Below, one piece after another: positions 1 through 8,740 of a DNA stretch of 64,000 nt (position 1 is the stretch's first letter; the number at the start of each line of letters is the position of its first letter). The DNA is taken from positions 1,240,001-1,304,000 of the forward strand of contig NZ_MTBP01000002.1 of assembly GCF_002911665.1 (NCBI RefSeq), written 5' to 3'. A model generated the notes under the pieces. That model had not been told where the DNA came from. It saw nothing but the letters and a program-made list of their open reading frames with translations, and did not search any database. Both the position numbers and the translations under genes were made by a program. This stretch comes from Actinomadura rubteroloni. Its GTDB lineage: Bacteria; Actinomycetota; Actinomycetes; Streptosporangiales; Streptosporangiaceae.

Positions 1-651
1 CCGGTACTGCTCGCGGACCTCCCGCGCGACCTCGGGATGCTCGCCGATCACCGCCGCCGTCAGCTCCAGCATCCCCTCGAAGTCGAGCAGGTTGCGCTCG
101 CGGCGGAGCTGCTCGTACATCGCGTAGAGGTTGGCGACGTCCACCACGTTCACCGAGGACTTGCGGCCGGCCCGCGCGACGCCCGCCGCGTAGTCCTCGG
201 GACGGTGCTGGGTGACCTTCGCCCACTCGATCTCGTCCGCGACGGCGCGCAGCTCGGTGCCGCCGAGCGACACCCGGCACACCGACGCGGCCTCCCGGAC
301 GAGCGGGATCTTCGATTTCAGGATCGTCGGCCGGTCGCCCCCGATCACGCGCGGCCAGAAGTAGGAGAGCTGGCGCAGCGCGGCGGCGTGGAACGTCCGG
401 GCCTGGACGCCGGTCGCGCCCAGCCGGGTGAGCCGCCCCCGCAGCTCCCCCGCCGCCCGGTTGGTGAACGTCAGGGCGAGGACGCGCTGCGGGCTCATCC
501 GCCCGGTGAGGATGGCGTAGGCGATCCGGTGGGTGATCGCGCGCGTCTTGCCCGTCCCGGCTCCGGCGAGCACGCACACCGGACCGCGCACGGCCTCGGC
601 GACCGCGCGCTGTTCCGGGTCGAGGCCCGCGAGCACCGCCTGTGCGTCCAT
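1..651 (-). CDS. uvrD2: UvrD2-type SF1A DNA helicase, N-terminal part (cut by window edge)
   Basis: ATP-dependent 3'-5' DNA helicase of the UvrD/PcrA superfamily. Only the first 217 codons are present. Walker A AGAGTGKT lies at about residues 29-36, followed by the Ia motif LALTFTNRAA and later LLDFEGML, typical of domain 1A. I chose ATG at 651 because an AAGGA lies 8 nt upstream; an ATG three codons earlier (660) has that AAGG directly abutting it. The next genes are a mycoredoxin and nudC, the same trio as Rv3198c-Rv3198A-Rv3199c of M. tuberculosis, which supports UvrD2 rather than UvrD1. The C-terminal HRDC and zinc regions of UvrD2 cannot be checked here. Confidence 0.9.
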   Translation of the reverse strand, partial: MDAQAVLAGLDPEQRAVAEAVRGPVCVLAGAGTGKTRAITHRIAYAILTGRMSPQRVLALTFTNRAAGELRGRLTRLGATGVQARTFHAAALRQLSYFWPRVIGGDRPTILKSKIPLVREAASVCRVSLGGTELRAVADEIEWAKVTQHRPEDYAAGVARAGRKSSVNVVDVANLYAMYEQLRRERNLLDFEGMLELTAAVIGEHPEVAREVREQYR

Positions 652-787
652 GGGGGTCATCCTTGCAGGAGGGACGGACGGAGCGAAGCGGGGACGAGGG
701 GTTGTGGATAACCTCCGGAATGCCGCACACTGCGGCGCTGTTGTTCCAGACGCCGAGACGCCCGAGCAGCGAGGAGACGACGCACCG

Positions 788-1042
788 ATGGCCACGCCCC
801 TCACCATGTACACGACGACCTGGTGCGGATTCTGCCGCCGACTGAAGTCCCAGCTCGCCCGCGAGGGCATCGAGATGGTGGAGATCGACATCGAGCGCGA
901 CCCCGCCGCCGCCGAGTTCGTGATGAGCGTGAACGGCGGCAACCAGACCGTCCCGACCGTGACGATCGGCGACGACGTGGTGCTGACGAACCCCAGCGCC
1001 AAGGAGGTCAAGCGGCACCTGACGGAGCTCGGCGCCCTCTGA
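788..1042 (+). CDS. mrx1: Mycoredoxin (glutaredoxin-like thiol oxidoreductase)
   Basis: Small 84-residue glutaredoxin-fold protein that by family reduces mycothiol mixed disulfides in the cytoplasm. The active site is W-C-G-F-C at about residues 12-16. The cis-Pro loop is TVPTV and a GDD/TNPSAKEV tail follows, as in actinobacterial Mrx1. A GAGGAG at 771-776 precedes ATG 788. It is divergent from uvrD2 and convergent with nudC, with a hairpin terminator between (1052-1079). The CGFC rather than CGYC active site is a conservative difference from the mycobacterial protein. Confidence 0.93.
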   Translation: MATPLTMYTTTWCGFCRRLKSQLAREGIEMVEIDIERDPAAAEFVMSVNGGNQTVPTVTIGDDVVLTNPSAKEVKRHLTELGAL

Positions 1043-1051
1043 CCGACCGCG

Positions 1052-1079
1052 GAGAGCCCGTCCGTCCGGACGGGCTCTC
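1052..1079. terminator. Bidirectional hairpin terminator between mrx1 and nudC
   Basis: Perfect 12-bp inverted repeat GAGAGCCCGTCC / GGACGGGCTCTC with a 4-nt GTCC loop. It fills the 43-bp gap between two convergent genes. No T-run follows, as is common in high-GC actinobacteria. Confidence 0.75.
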
Positions 1080-1085
1080 GGCGTC

Positions 1086-1991
1086 TCAGAAGTCCGGCAT
1101 CTTCGGCAGCGGCCCGCCGTACCAGCGCATGATGAGCTGCGCGGCGATCGACAGCGGGCCGGGCGCGATGATGTCGCCGGATCCGATGGCGGCGGTCAGC
1201 TCGTCCCGCGAGTACCAATCGGCGTCGGTTATCTCGTCGCTGTCCGGACGCAGGAGCGTCGAACCGTCCGCCCGCGCGAAGAACCCAAGCATGAGGCTCT
1301 GCGGCAGCGGCCACGGCTGGCTCCCGAGGTACCGGACGTCCCGGACCTCGATCCCGACCTCTTCGCGCACCTCCCGCGCGACGGCCTGCTCCAGCGACTC
1401 CCCGGGCTCCACGAACCCGGCGAGGATCGAGCGGCGGTCGGCGGGCCACTGCGGGCCGCGCGCGAGCAGGACGCGGTCGTCGTCGTCCCGGACGAGCATG
1501 ATCACGGCCGGGTCGACGCGCGGGTGGTGCTCGCTGCCGTCGCTGGGGCAGACGCGGACGTGCCCGGCGGACTCGACGCGCGTCTCCGTCCCGCAGCGCG
1601 GGCAGAACCGGTGCGTGGCGTGCCAGTGCGCGAGCGCGACGGCGAGCGTCAGCAGCCCCGAGTCGCGGTCGCCGAGCAGCGCGCCGACGTGCCGGAGACC
1701 GGCGGGCTCGGCGCCCTCGACCTCCGGCAGCGGCCCGGGGACGGCGAAGTGCGGCGTCCCGTCGGGCTCGACGCCGAGCAGCCACGGGTCGCCGGGCGGG
1801 GCGTCGGCGGGCGCGACCTCGACCAGCGCGGTGCGGCCCGCGACGAGCGTGCGGCCCTTCTCCACGACCAGCACGCGGGCGCGCGGGTCCTTCCACAGCG
1901 CGGCGACCCAGTCCGCGTCGCGGCGGCGTTCGCCCGCGCGGTCCAGGTCCCCGCGGGCGAGGGCGAGCCATTCCAGCGGCGTATTTTCCAC
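1086..1991 (-). CDS. nudC: NADH pyrophosphatase / RNA deNADding Nudix enzyme NudC
   Basis: 301-residue Nudix hydrolase that cleaves NAD(H) to NMN(H) and AMP and, in the family, removes NAD caps from RNA. The Nudix box spans about residues 192-214 (GFVEPGES...REVREEVGI). The NudC signature SQPWP is at 224-228, 10 residues after it. A zinc ribbon precedes the box: C130, C133 and C148 are present, but the usual fourth Cys is missing; D/H residues in DGSEHH may substitute. GTG 1991 was chosen because it has AGGGA just upstream and gives normal length. It lies 8 bp after the M20 peptidase gene on the same strand, so the two may be co-transcribed. Confidence 0.93.
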   Translation of the reverse strand: MENTPLEWLALARGDLDRAGERRRDADWVAALWKDPRARVLVVEKGRTLVAGRTALVEVAPADAPPGDPWLLGVEPDGTPHFAVPGPLPEVEGAEPAGLRHVGALLGDRDSGLLTLAVALAHWHATHRFCPRCGTETRVESAGHVRVCPSDGSEHHPRVDPAVIMLVRDDDDRVLLARGPQWPADRRSILAGFVEPGESLEQAVAREVREEVGIEVRDVRYLGSQPWPLPQSLMLGFFARADGSTLLRPDSDEITDADWYSRDELTAAIGSGDIIAPGPLSIAAQLIMRWYGGPLPKMPDF

Positions 1992-1999
1992 GTTCGTCC

Positions 2000-3385
2000 C
2001 TAACGCAGTGCGGCGGCGAGTTCGTCCCACAGGTACGCGGCGGCCTCCGCGCCCTTCAGCAGCAGCGGGATCTCGACCTTCTCGTTCGGCGCGTGGATGC
2101 GGTCGCCGGCCAGGCCGACGGCGAGGAAGACCAGCGGCGCGCCGAGGACGTCCGCGAGGTCGGCCTCGGGCCCGCTGCCGCCCTCGCGCGTGAACAGGAT
2201 CTCGGTCCCGAACGCGCGCTCCATCGCGGCGCGGGCGGCGCGCACGCCGGGCGAGTCGATCGGGGAGAAGCACGGCCGGACGCCGCCGCCCGGGATCCGC
2301 ACCTCGACCGCGACGCCCGGCGGCGTGTGCGCGGCGGCCCACGCCCGGAACTGCTCCTGGACGCGCGCCGGGTCCTGCCCCGCGACGAGCCGGAACGAGA
2401 TCTTGGCGTGCGCCTCGCGCGGGACGATCGTCTTGCCGCCCGGCCCGGTGTGCCCGCCCCACATCCCGTTGACCTCGGCGGTCGGACGGGCCCAGACGCG
2501 TTCCAGCGTCGTATAACCGGCCTCGCCATATGCGGCGCGGCTGTTGCCCGCGGTGCGCAGCCACGCGTCCTCGTCGAACGGCAGCTTGGCGAACAGGACG
2601 CGCTCGTCGTCGGTCAGCGGGATCACGTCGTCGTAGAAGCCGGGGAGCGTGACGCGTCCGTCCGCGTCGTGCAGCGCGGCGACCATCGTCGCGAGCGCGT
2701 GCAGCGGGTTCGGGACGGCCCCGCCGAACGACCCGGAGTGCAGGTCGGTGTCCGGCCCGCGCACGGTCAGCTCGGCCTCGGTGAGTCCGCGCATCCCCGT
2801 GCACATGGACGGGACGTCCTCCGCCCACATCGTCGTGTCGCTGATGACGACGACGTCGCAGGCGAGCCGGTCGCGCCGCTCTCGCAGCAGGTCCGCGAAA
2901 TGAACGGACCCGGACTCTTCCTCGCCCTCCACCAGCAGCTTCAGCGTGACCGGCGGCGCGGACGCACCGGACGCGGCCAGCCCGGCGCGCAACCCGAGCG
3001 TGTGGAAGAAGATCTGGCCCTTGTCGTCGGACGTGCCGCGACCGATCAGCCGGTCCCCGCGCTGGACGGGCGCGAACGGGTCGGTCTCCCATTCGTCCAG
3101 CGGCTCGACGGGCTGGACGTCGTGGTGCCCGTAGACGAGCGCGGCGGGCGCGGCGGCGTCGGCGGCGGGCCACTCGGCGAACACGGCCGGATGGCCGCCG
3201 GTCTCCCAGACCTCGACGGTCGGGAACCCGGTGCGCCGCAGGTGCGCGGCGAGCCATTCGGCGGAGCGCCGCACGTCCCCGGCACGCGCCGGGTCGCCGG
3301 ACACCGACGGGATGGACAGCCACTCCGTGAGATCGGAGAGGAAGGCGTCGCGGTGCGCCGCGATATAGCGGACTACGTCGTTCAC
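2000..3385 (-). CDS. M20 family dipeptidase / metallopeptidase
   Basis: 461-residue zinc peptidase of the M20 family (dipeptidase or carnosinase-like subgroup). Metal and catalytic residues are visible: H-H-D-V-Q-P at 87-92, the S-D-D-K-G bridging Asp at about 119-123, and the general-base run EGEEE at 153-157. A lid domain with the conserved HTGPGG follows. No signal peptide, so a cytosolic role in peptide or N-acyl amino-acid turnover is expected. GTG 3385 is preceded by an AGGGGG about 9 nt upstream. It lies directly upstream of nudC on the same strand. Confidence 0.9.
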   Translation of the reverse strand: MNDVVRYIAAHRDAFLSDLTEWLSIPSVSGDPARAGDVRRSAEWLAAHLRRTGFPTVEVWETGGHPAVFAEWPAADAAAPAALVYGHHDVQPVEPLDEWETDPFAPVQRGDRLIGRGTSDDKGQIFFHTLGLRAGLAASGASAPPVTLKLLVEGEEESGSVHFADLLRERRDRLACDVVVISDTTMWAEDVPSMCTGMRGLTEAELTVRGPDTDLHSGSFGGAVPNPLHALATMVAALHDADGRVTLPGFYDDVIPLTDDERVLFAKLPFDEDAWLRTAGNSRAAYGEAGYTTLERVWARPTAEVNGMWGGHTGPGGKTIVPREAHAKISFRLVAGQDPARVQEQFRAWAAAHTPPGVAVEVRIPGGGVRPCFSPIDSPGVRAARAAMERAFGTEILFTREGGSGPEADLADVLGAPLVFLAVGLAGDRIHAPNEKVEIPLLLKGAEAAAYLWDELAAALR

Positions 3386-3441
3386 CTGCCGGAATCCCCC
3401 TAGTGTCGTCTCTGCACACGCACTCTAGGGGAGGCGAGTCC

Positions 3442-3705
3442 GTGATCTACATAGATCCGCCGCTGTGGCCCGCGCGCGGACGGGTCTGGTCGCACATGGT
3501 CAGCGACGTCTCCTACGACGAGCTGCACACCTTCGCGGCGCGGATCGGTATGCCGCCGCGCGCGTTCGACCGCGACCACTACGACGTCCCCGAGGACTTG
3601 TACGCGGCGGCGTTGTCGGCGGGCGCGCACGCGGTCGGCTGCCGTGAGCTGCTGTCCCGTCTCAAGGCGGCGGGCCTGCGCCGGCCTAAGCGCCGAGGAG
3701 CGTGA
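3442..3705 (+). CDS. DUF4031 domain protein
   Basis: 87-residue protein of the DUF4031 family, function unknown. Characteristic text is YIDPPLWPARGR at the N-terminus, WSHMVSD, then DELHTFAARIG and FDRDHYD-P. GTG 3442 is chosen because GGGGAGG lies 7 nt upstream and the family begins at this Tyr/Val-Asp-Pro-Pro segment; the longer reading frame to 3403 adds an unrelated 13 residues. Its 3' end overlaps that of the convergent HD-domain gene by 20 bp. Confidence 0.85.
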   Translation: MIYIDPPLWPARGRVWSHMVSDVSYDELHTFAARIGMPPRAFDRDHYDVPEDLYAAALSAGAHAVGCRELLSRLKAAGLRRPKRRGA

Positions 3706-4294
3706 GTTCGGTGCGGATGTTCGCGCGGGCGCGCTCCTCGAAGCGGGCGCGGGCCTCGGGCGTCCGGTAGAGGGACGGGACGTCCGCGAGCCCGTGCAGC
3801 ACCTCCGCCCGCGCCGCGCGGAAGATCTCCTCGGGGACGAACGCGTACTCCTCGCGTACGGCGGCGGCGTACGCGGCGTAGGCGTCCGGTTCCGCGCCGA
3901 GGACGGCCAGGTCCGCGTCGCACAGCACAGCGCCGTTGCCGTCGCCGGGCTCGGGGTCGTGGTTGGTCGTGAGCCGGACGAGCCGGACGACCTCCGCGAC
4001 CGTCGCCTCCGCCAGGTCCGTCCCGCCGAGGATGCGGGCCGCGAGGCGGGCGCTGCGCTCCTCGTTGTCGGCGCGCTGCGGGTCGTACACCGCGTCGTGG
4101 AACCAGGCGGCGAGCCTTACGGCGTCGGGGTCCTCGGCGTGGGCGGCCAGCTCGTCCACGAGGTCCAGGACGGCGGCCAGGTGCGCGCCGGTGTGGTAGC
4201 GGCGGTGCGGTTCGGCGTAGCGGTCGGCGAGGTCGGCGCCGATGCGGCGGGCCTGCTCCCCGGCGAGCGCGACCCAGCGGTCAACGAGGTCCAT
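3686..4294 (-). CDS. HD-domain metal-dependent phosphohydrolase (COG4339-like)
   Basis: 202-residue HD-superfamily protein. Metal-binding residues are seen in YHTGAHL (H34, H38) and WFHDAVY (H66-D67), with a late CDADLAVLG Asp. Substrate unknown; by family it should hydrolyse a phosphoester in the cytoplasm. Of three in-frame ATGs, 4294 is preferred because GGGAAGG lies about 9 nt upstream, whereas at 4303 the same GGAAGG touches the start codon. Convergent overlap with DUF4031. Confidence 0.85.
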   Translation of the reverse strand: MDLVDRWVALAGEQARRIGADLADRYAEPHRRYHTGAHLAAVLDLVDELAAHAEDPDAVRLAAWFHDAVYDPQRADNEERSARLAARILGGTDLAEATVAEVVRLVRLTTNHDPEPGDGNGAVLCDADLAVLGAEPDAYAAYAAAVREEYAFVPEEIFRAARAEVLHGLADVPSLYRTPEARARFEERARANIRTELTLLGA

Positions 4295-4353
4295 GCCGTC
4301 CATCCTTCCCGACGATCTCCGCGGTTCCCGCACGCGCCCGGTTCCGGCCGTCC

Positions 4354-4390
4354 TATGATGACCACGCTCTGTTAGGCAAGGCTTACCTCA
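4354..4390 (+). promoter_or_regulatory. Iron-box operator overlapping the start region of a siderophore promoter
   Basis: TTAGGCAAGGCTTACCTCA at 4372-4390 matches 15 of 19 positions of the IdeR/DmdR iron-box consensus TTAGGTTAGGCTAACCTAA. A good -10 hexamer TATGAT lies at 4354-4359, so the operator covers roughly +6 to +24 of the predicted transcript, a typical repression position. Ferrous-iron-loaded IdeR/DmdR1 should silence the following three genes. No clear -35 was seen. Confidence 0.85.
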
Positions 4391-4404
4391 CTGAAGGGGC
4401 GGTC

Positions 4405-5538
4405 GTGGGCGCGCTGTACGTCGTCGCCGGGAAGCCCACCGACGCGGTGGACCACGGGTTCCTGCCCGCCGCCGCGCGGCTCGGCGTCCCGGTCGTGCTG
4501 CTCACCGACCGTCCGGACGACCACGCGTTCGACGGCCCGGTCGTGCGCTGCGACGTCACCGACGTCCGGGCTCTCGTCGCGGCGGTGGACGACCCGCTCG
4601 CGCTCTTCACCAACAGCGACTTCCTCCAGACGCCGGTCGCGCTCGCCGCCGCCTATTTCGGCCTGCCCGGCAAGGACTGGCGGGCGGCTCTGCGCACCAA
4701 GGACAAACGGCTCACGCGCCGCCATCTCGCTGCTCTCGACCCGGTGTTCTCCGCCGACGCCGAGTCCGTTCCTTCCGACGCGCCTTTTCCGCTCGTCCTG
4801 AAGCCGCGCGGCGGCGTGGCCAGCGAGGACGTGTTCCTCGTCGCGGACGCGGCCGAGCTGACGGCCCGCCGCGCCGAGATCGCCGCCCGCCGGGACGACC
4901 CGCTGATCGTCGAGGAATATCTGCCCGGCGAGCTGCGCACTCTCGAAACCCTCGGCGACGGCGTCGAGACGCGCGTCCTCGGCTCGTACCGGACGTGCCT
5001 TTCCCCTCCCCCGCATTTCATCGAAGAGCGGCTGGAATGGGCGCCGCCCCCGCCCGAGACCGCGCAAATCCTGCGGCAGCTCGCCGCGCTCGGCGTCGGA
5101 TTCGGGGCGTGCCACACCGAGTTCGTCGTCCACGCCGGACGGGCGCGGATCATCGAGGTGAACTACCGCCTCATCGGCGACCACTGCGACTTCCTCCTGG
5201 CAGACCTGCTGGACGTGCCGCTGTTCGAGCACATCCTGGCCGTGCATCTCGGCCGTCCGCTGCCTCCGCCGACGCCCGCGCCGAACCGTCACGCGGTGGC
5301 CGAGGTCGTGCTCGCGACCACCCCGGGCACGCTGACCGCCGCCCCCGGCGTCGAGGACGTCGCGGACGGCGCCGTCCACGTCTCCTACCGCCCGCAGCGC
5401 GCCGTCGGCGAGACGATCGAGATCGCCCGCACCAATCGCGACTTCCTCGGGACGATCCGCGCCATCGGCCCGGACCCCGCGACGGTGGACGCGGCGATCG
5501 CCCGCTTCCGCGCCGCCCGCACCTGGACGGTCGCGTGA
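4405..5538 (+). CDS. ATP-grasp ligase of a siderophore operon
   Basis: 377-residue ATP-grasp-fold protein; such enzymes activate a carboxylate as acyl phosphate and join it to an amine or thiol. Visible elements are an N-terminal Rossmann-like segment, the nucleotide-binding FPLVLKPRGGVASEDVFLV stretch (about residues 129-147), IVEEYLPGELRT, and the metal-binding IIEVNYRLIGDHCDF near 251-265. GTG 4405 has GAAGGGG just upstream. It is first in an iron-box-controlled operon with two IucA/IucC synthetases, so it probably assembles or modifies part of the siderophore. The exact substrate is unknown. The next gene starts at an overlapping GTGA, indicating translational coupling. Confidence 0.8.
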   Translation: MGALYVVAGKPTDAVDHGFLPAAARLGVPVVLLTDRPDDHAFDGPVVRCDVTDVRALVAAVDDPLALFTNSDFLQTPVALAAAYFGLPGKDWRAALRTKDKRLTRRHLAALDPVFSADAESVPSDAPFPLVLKPRGGVASEDVFLVADAAELTARRAEIAARRDDPLIVEEYLPGELRTLETLGDGVETRVLGSYRTCLSPPPHFIEERLEWAPPPPETAQILRQLAALGVGFGACHTEFVVHAGRARIIEVNYRLIGDHCDFLLADLLDVPLFEHILAVHLGRPLPPPTPAPNRHAVAEVVLATTPGTLTAAPGVEDVADGAVHVSYRPQRAVGETIEIARTNRDFLGTIRAIGPDPATVDAAIARFRAARTWTVA

Positions 5539-7160
5539 CCGAGCCGCGCGACGACCGCCCGGTACCGCCCCGCCCGCACCCGGACGCCCACACGACCGAG
5601 GCACTGCTCGCCGCCCGCGTCCTGGACGCCCTCCTGCGCGAGGACTACGCGGGCCTGCGGTCACGCGTGCACGACGGCGTCCTCAAGCTGCCCGCCCGAG
5701 ACATCCCCCTCCGCCCCGGCACGACCTCAGACTGGACCTGCGAACCCACCCCACCGCACCCCGACACGACGACAGACCGAACGCGCGCACCCGGCCCGCA
5801 GCCCGACGCGACATCGGACCGGACCCGCGCGCCCCGCCTGCTGCTGGAAGACGTGTTCGCGGCCGTCCGCGTGCTCGCCGATCCGCGCGACGACGTGGAC
5901 GCGTTCGAGCGCGAGTGCCGGGACGCGCTCGCGGCGCACCGTGTCCAAGCGGAGATTCACGCGGGCGTTCTCGCGCGGCTGCGGGGCGCCGACCGGCTCG
6001 GGCCCGGCGTCTTCTACGACACGCTCGCCGCGTTCACCGACCATCCCGTCCATCCGCTCGGCCGCGCGCGGACCGGCCTGACCGCCGCCGACCTGGAGCG
6101 GTACGCGCCCGAGCACGCGCCGGAGTTCGCGCTGCGCTGGACGCGGGCGCCGCGCGTCGCCGCCGCCGGGACGCTCCCGTCCTGGTGGCCCGGCGACCTG
6201 TTCCCCGTGCATCCGCTCACCGTGCCTCTGCTCGACGGCGCGATGGCCGGCCCGGCCACGCGGGTGCGGCCGACGCTGTCGATGCGGACGGTCGCCGTCG
6301 ACCCGCTGACGCACGTCAAGGTCCCGCTGCCGACGAGCACGCTGGGCCTGCGGAACCGGCGGACGATCGTCCCGGCGACGCTCGCGGACGGCGCGCTGGC
6401 CGAACGGGTCCTGCGCCGCGTCCTGGACCGCGAGCCGCATCTGCCCGTGGTGCTCGCCGACGAGCAGACCTACGGGCACGCCGGGTCGCCGCTGCTCGGG
6501 TACCTCGTCCGGCGTTTCCCGGCGGAGATCGCGGACAAGCACGTCGTGCCCGTCGCCGCGCTGCTCGCCGAGGACCCCGACGGCGGTCCGGTCATCGCGC
6601 GCTGGGACGTCGCGGCGCTCTTCCGCGCCTATCTCGACGCGCTCTTCACCGTAAACGTAACGTTGTTCCGGTACGGGATCGCGCTGGAGGCCCACCAGCA
6701 GAACGTCGCCCTGGTCCTCGGCGACGACCCGCGCGACGTCCGGCTGCTCATCAAGGACAACGACGGAATGTTGGCCGACGCACCGTTCACCGACGTCCGC
6801 ATGCGCACCCGCGACCCCGAAGCGCTGGCCCGCGTGTTCACGACCATCACGCTGCGCCTCTGCGCCGCCGCGCCCGCGTTCGAGCTGGCCGCGCGGGGAC
6901 TGCTGCCGGACGCGGTCGCGCTCGTCCGGGACCGCCTCGACGCGGCGCTGGCCGCGGCACGGGACGCCGCGCCGGACGCCGCGGCCGGGCCGAGTGCCGC
7001 GTTCCTGCGCGCCCGCACGCTCGACGCGCCCCGGCTGCCCGCCAAGGCCATGCTCACCGCCGGGACGCTCGTGGACAAGGCCCGCACCGGGGCCGCCGAC
7101 ATCAACAAGCACTACGGCCCGAGCGGGCCGAACTACCTCCGGGACGCGACGTGCTGCTGA
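5535..7160 (+). CDS. IucA/IucC-family NIS siderophore synthetase (first copy)
   Basis: 541-residue NRPS-independent siderophore synthetase, which adenylates a carboxylic acid (often citrate) and condenses it with an amine or hydroxylamine. Family motifs are DHPVHPLGRARTG (a Lys of the usual HPxxKxR is Arg here), SMRTVAVDPLTHVKVPLPTST, and LEAHQQNVAL near the ATP site, followed by a FhuF-like C-terminal part. Residues about 62-99 hold three imperfect 14-15-residue repeats (TTSDWT, TTTDRT, ATSDRT) not seen in the family core, likely a low-complexity insertion. GTG 5535 overlaps the stop of the ATP-grasp gene (GTGA). Confidence 0.88.
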   Translation: MTEPRDDRPVPPRPHPDAHTTEALLAARVLDALLREDYAGLRSRVHDGVLKLPARDIPLRPGTTSDWTCEPTPPHPDTTTDRTRAPGPQPDATSDRTRAPRLLLEDVFAAVRVLADPRDDVDAFERECRDALAAHRVQAEIHAGVLARLRGADRLGPGVFYDTLAAFTDHPVHPLGRARTGLTAADLERYAPEHAPEFALRWTRAPRVAAAGTLPSWWPGDLFPVHPLTVPLLDGAMAGPATRVRPTLSMRTVAVDPLTHVKVPLPTSTLGLRNRRTIVPATLADGALAERVLRRVLDREPHLPVVLADEQTYGHAGSPLLGYLVRRFPAEIADKHVVPVAALLAEDPDGGPVIARWDVAALFRAYLDALFTVNVTLFRYGIALEAHQQNVALVLGDDPRDVRLLIKDNDGMLADAPFTDVRMRTRDPEALARVFTTITLRLCAAAPAFELAARGLLPDAVALVRDRLDAALAAARDAAPDAAAGPSAAFLRARTLDAPRLPAKAMLTAGTLVDKARTGAADINKHYGPSGPNYLRDATCC

Positions 7161-8740
7161 CCCACCGGACCGTGACCGCCGACGACGCCACGGCCATCGC
7201 GCTGCTGAACTGCCTCGTCCGCGAGGTGTGCGCGCCCGACCGCCAGGTGTGGCGGGACGGCGGACGGCTCGTCCTGCGGCTCCCCCGCGCCGGGGTCCGG
7301 CTGCGCGCCGGGCTGGCACGGCCGCCGGTGGGCCCGACGTTCCGGCTCGTCCCGCCCGTGGAGGAGCGGCGCGGCGACGCGTGGGAGCCGGCGGGCTGGG
7401 AGCGGATCGCCGACCTCGCCGCCGGGGAGCTGGAGCTCGCGACCGGCCGCGCGAACCCCGAGTTCCCCGCCCAGGTCCGCGACAGCCGGACGGCGCTCGA
7501 CGCGATCCTCGCCGCGCGCGCCGGCGTCCCCGACGACCCGGACCCCTACCTCGCCTCCGAGCGCTCGCTCGTCGCCGGGCATCGCTTCCACCCGTCGCCG
7601 AAGGCCCGGCAGGGCGCGCCCGCCGACTGGCTGCCGTACGCGCCCGAGGCGCGGGCGCGGTTCCGCGCGCGGTGGCTCGCGGTGCGCGCCGACGCGGTCG
7701 CCGAGGGCGGCGACGCCGGGGCGTTCGCCGCGCTGGACGCGCCGCCGGTGCCGCCCGGATACCGTCCGCTTCCGGTGCATCCGTGGCAGTTCGCGCTGCT
7801 CGCGGCGCGTCCGGTGCTGCGGCGTGCGCTCGCCGACGGCGTCGTGCGCGACCTCGGCGCGGGCGGGCCGCTCGTGTACCCGACGTCGTCGGTCCGGACG
7901 GTCCACGTGCCCGACGCCGACCTGTTCCTCAAGTTCAGCCTGGACGTGCGGATCACCAACTGCGTCCGCAAGAACGCCTGGTACGAGCTGGAGGGCGCGG
8001 TGCTGCTGGACGGGCTGCTCCGCCCGGTCTTCGCGGGCCTGGACGCCGACCTGCTCGCCGAGCCCGCCTACCGGACCGTCTCCCTCGCTGACCCGCGCCT
8101 CTACGAAGGCTTCGGGACGATCGTCCGGCAGGGCGTGCGCGGCCTGCCCGGCACGCCGCTGCTGGCCGCCGCGCTCGCCGACCCGTACGGGACCGCGCTC
8201 GCCGGGCTGCCCGCGCTCGCGTCGCCGGACGGCGCGGCGCGCTGGTGGGACGCGTACGTCCGGCTGACGCTGCGTCCCGTCCTCGCCGCGTACCTCGACC
8301 ACGGCGTCGTGCTCGAACCGCATCTGCAGAACGTGCTGATGACCGTGGACGACGACGGCATGCCCGTCCGCGCGGTGTTCCGCGACCTGGAGGGCACCAA
8401 GCTCACCGCCGGGCGCTGGGACCTGCGCGGCGTCCCGGACGCCGTCCGCGCCGCCGTCTCCTACGACGCCGAGCGCGGCTGGAACCGCGTCGTGTACTGC
8501 CTGTTCGTCAACCACCTCGCGGAGGTCGCGGCGGCCGTCGCCGACCTGCACCCCGCCCTCGACCGCGACCTGTGGCGCACGGTCCGCCGCGCCCTCACCG
8601 GCTCCGGCTACGCGGACCGTCCGGGCGTGCGGGCGCTGCTGGCCGGGGTGCCGTTCCCCGCGAAGGCGAACCTGCGCGCCCGCTGGGGCCGCGACGCCGA
8701 CCGCGCGGCGGGCTACGTCCCGACCCTCAACCCGCTCTGA
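7151..8740 (+). CDS. IucA/IucC-family NIS siderophore synthetase (second copy)
   Basis: 529-residue NIS synthetase, divergent from the preceding one, so the pair probably performs successive condensations. Motifs: GHRFHPSPKARQG, YPTSSVRTVHVPDADLFLKFSL, DVRITNCVRKNAWYELEGA and LEPHLQNVL with FRDLEGTK. GTG 7151 overlaps the previous gene by 10 bp. It ends the operon; no transporter, reductase or hydroxylase gene follows. A mutated copy of its 3' end (coding VPFPAKANLRARW) occurs about 170 bp further downstream at 8816-8874. Confidence 0.88.
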   Translation: MLLTHRTVTADDATAIALLNCLVREVCAPDRQVWRDGGRLVLRLPRAGVRLRAGLARPPVGPTFRLVPPVEERRGDAWEPAGWERIADLAAGELELATGRANPEFPAQVRDSRTALDAILAARAGVPDDPDPYLASERSLVAGHRFHPSPKARQGAPADWLPYAPEARARFRARWLAVRADAVAEGGDAGAFAALDAPPVPPGYRPLPVHPWQFALLAARPVLRRALADGVVRDLGAGGPLVYPTSSVRTVHVPDADLFLKFSLDVRITNCVRKNAWYELEGAVLLDGLLRPVFAGLDADLLAEPAYRTVSLADPRLYEGFGTIVRQGVRGLPGTPLLAAALADPYGTALAGLPALASPDGAARWWDAYVRLTLRPVLAAYLDHGVVLEPHLQNVLMTVDDDGMPVRAVFRDLEGTKLTAGRWDLRGVPDAVRAAVSYDAERGWNRVVYCLFVNHLAEVAAAVADLHPALDRDLWRTVRRALTGSGYADRPGVRALLAGVPFPAKANLRARWGRDADRAAGYVPTLNPL

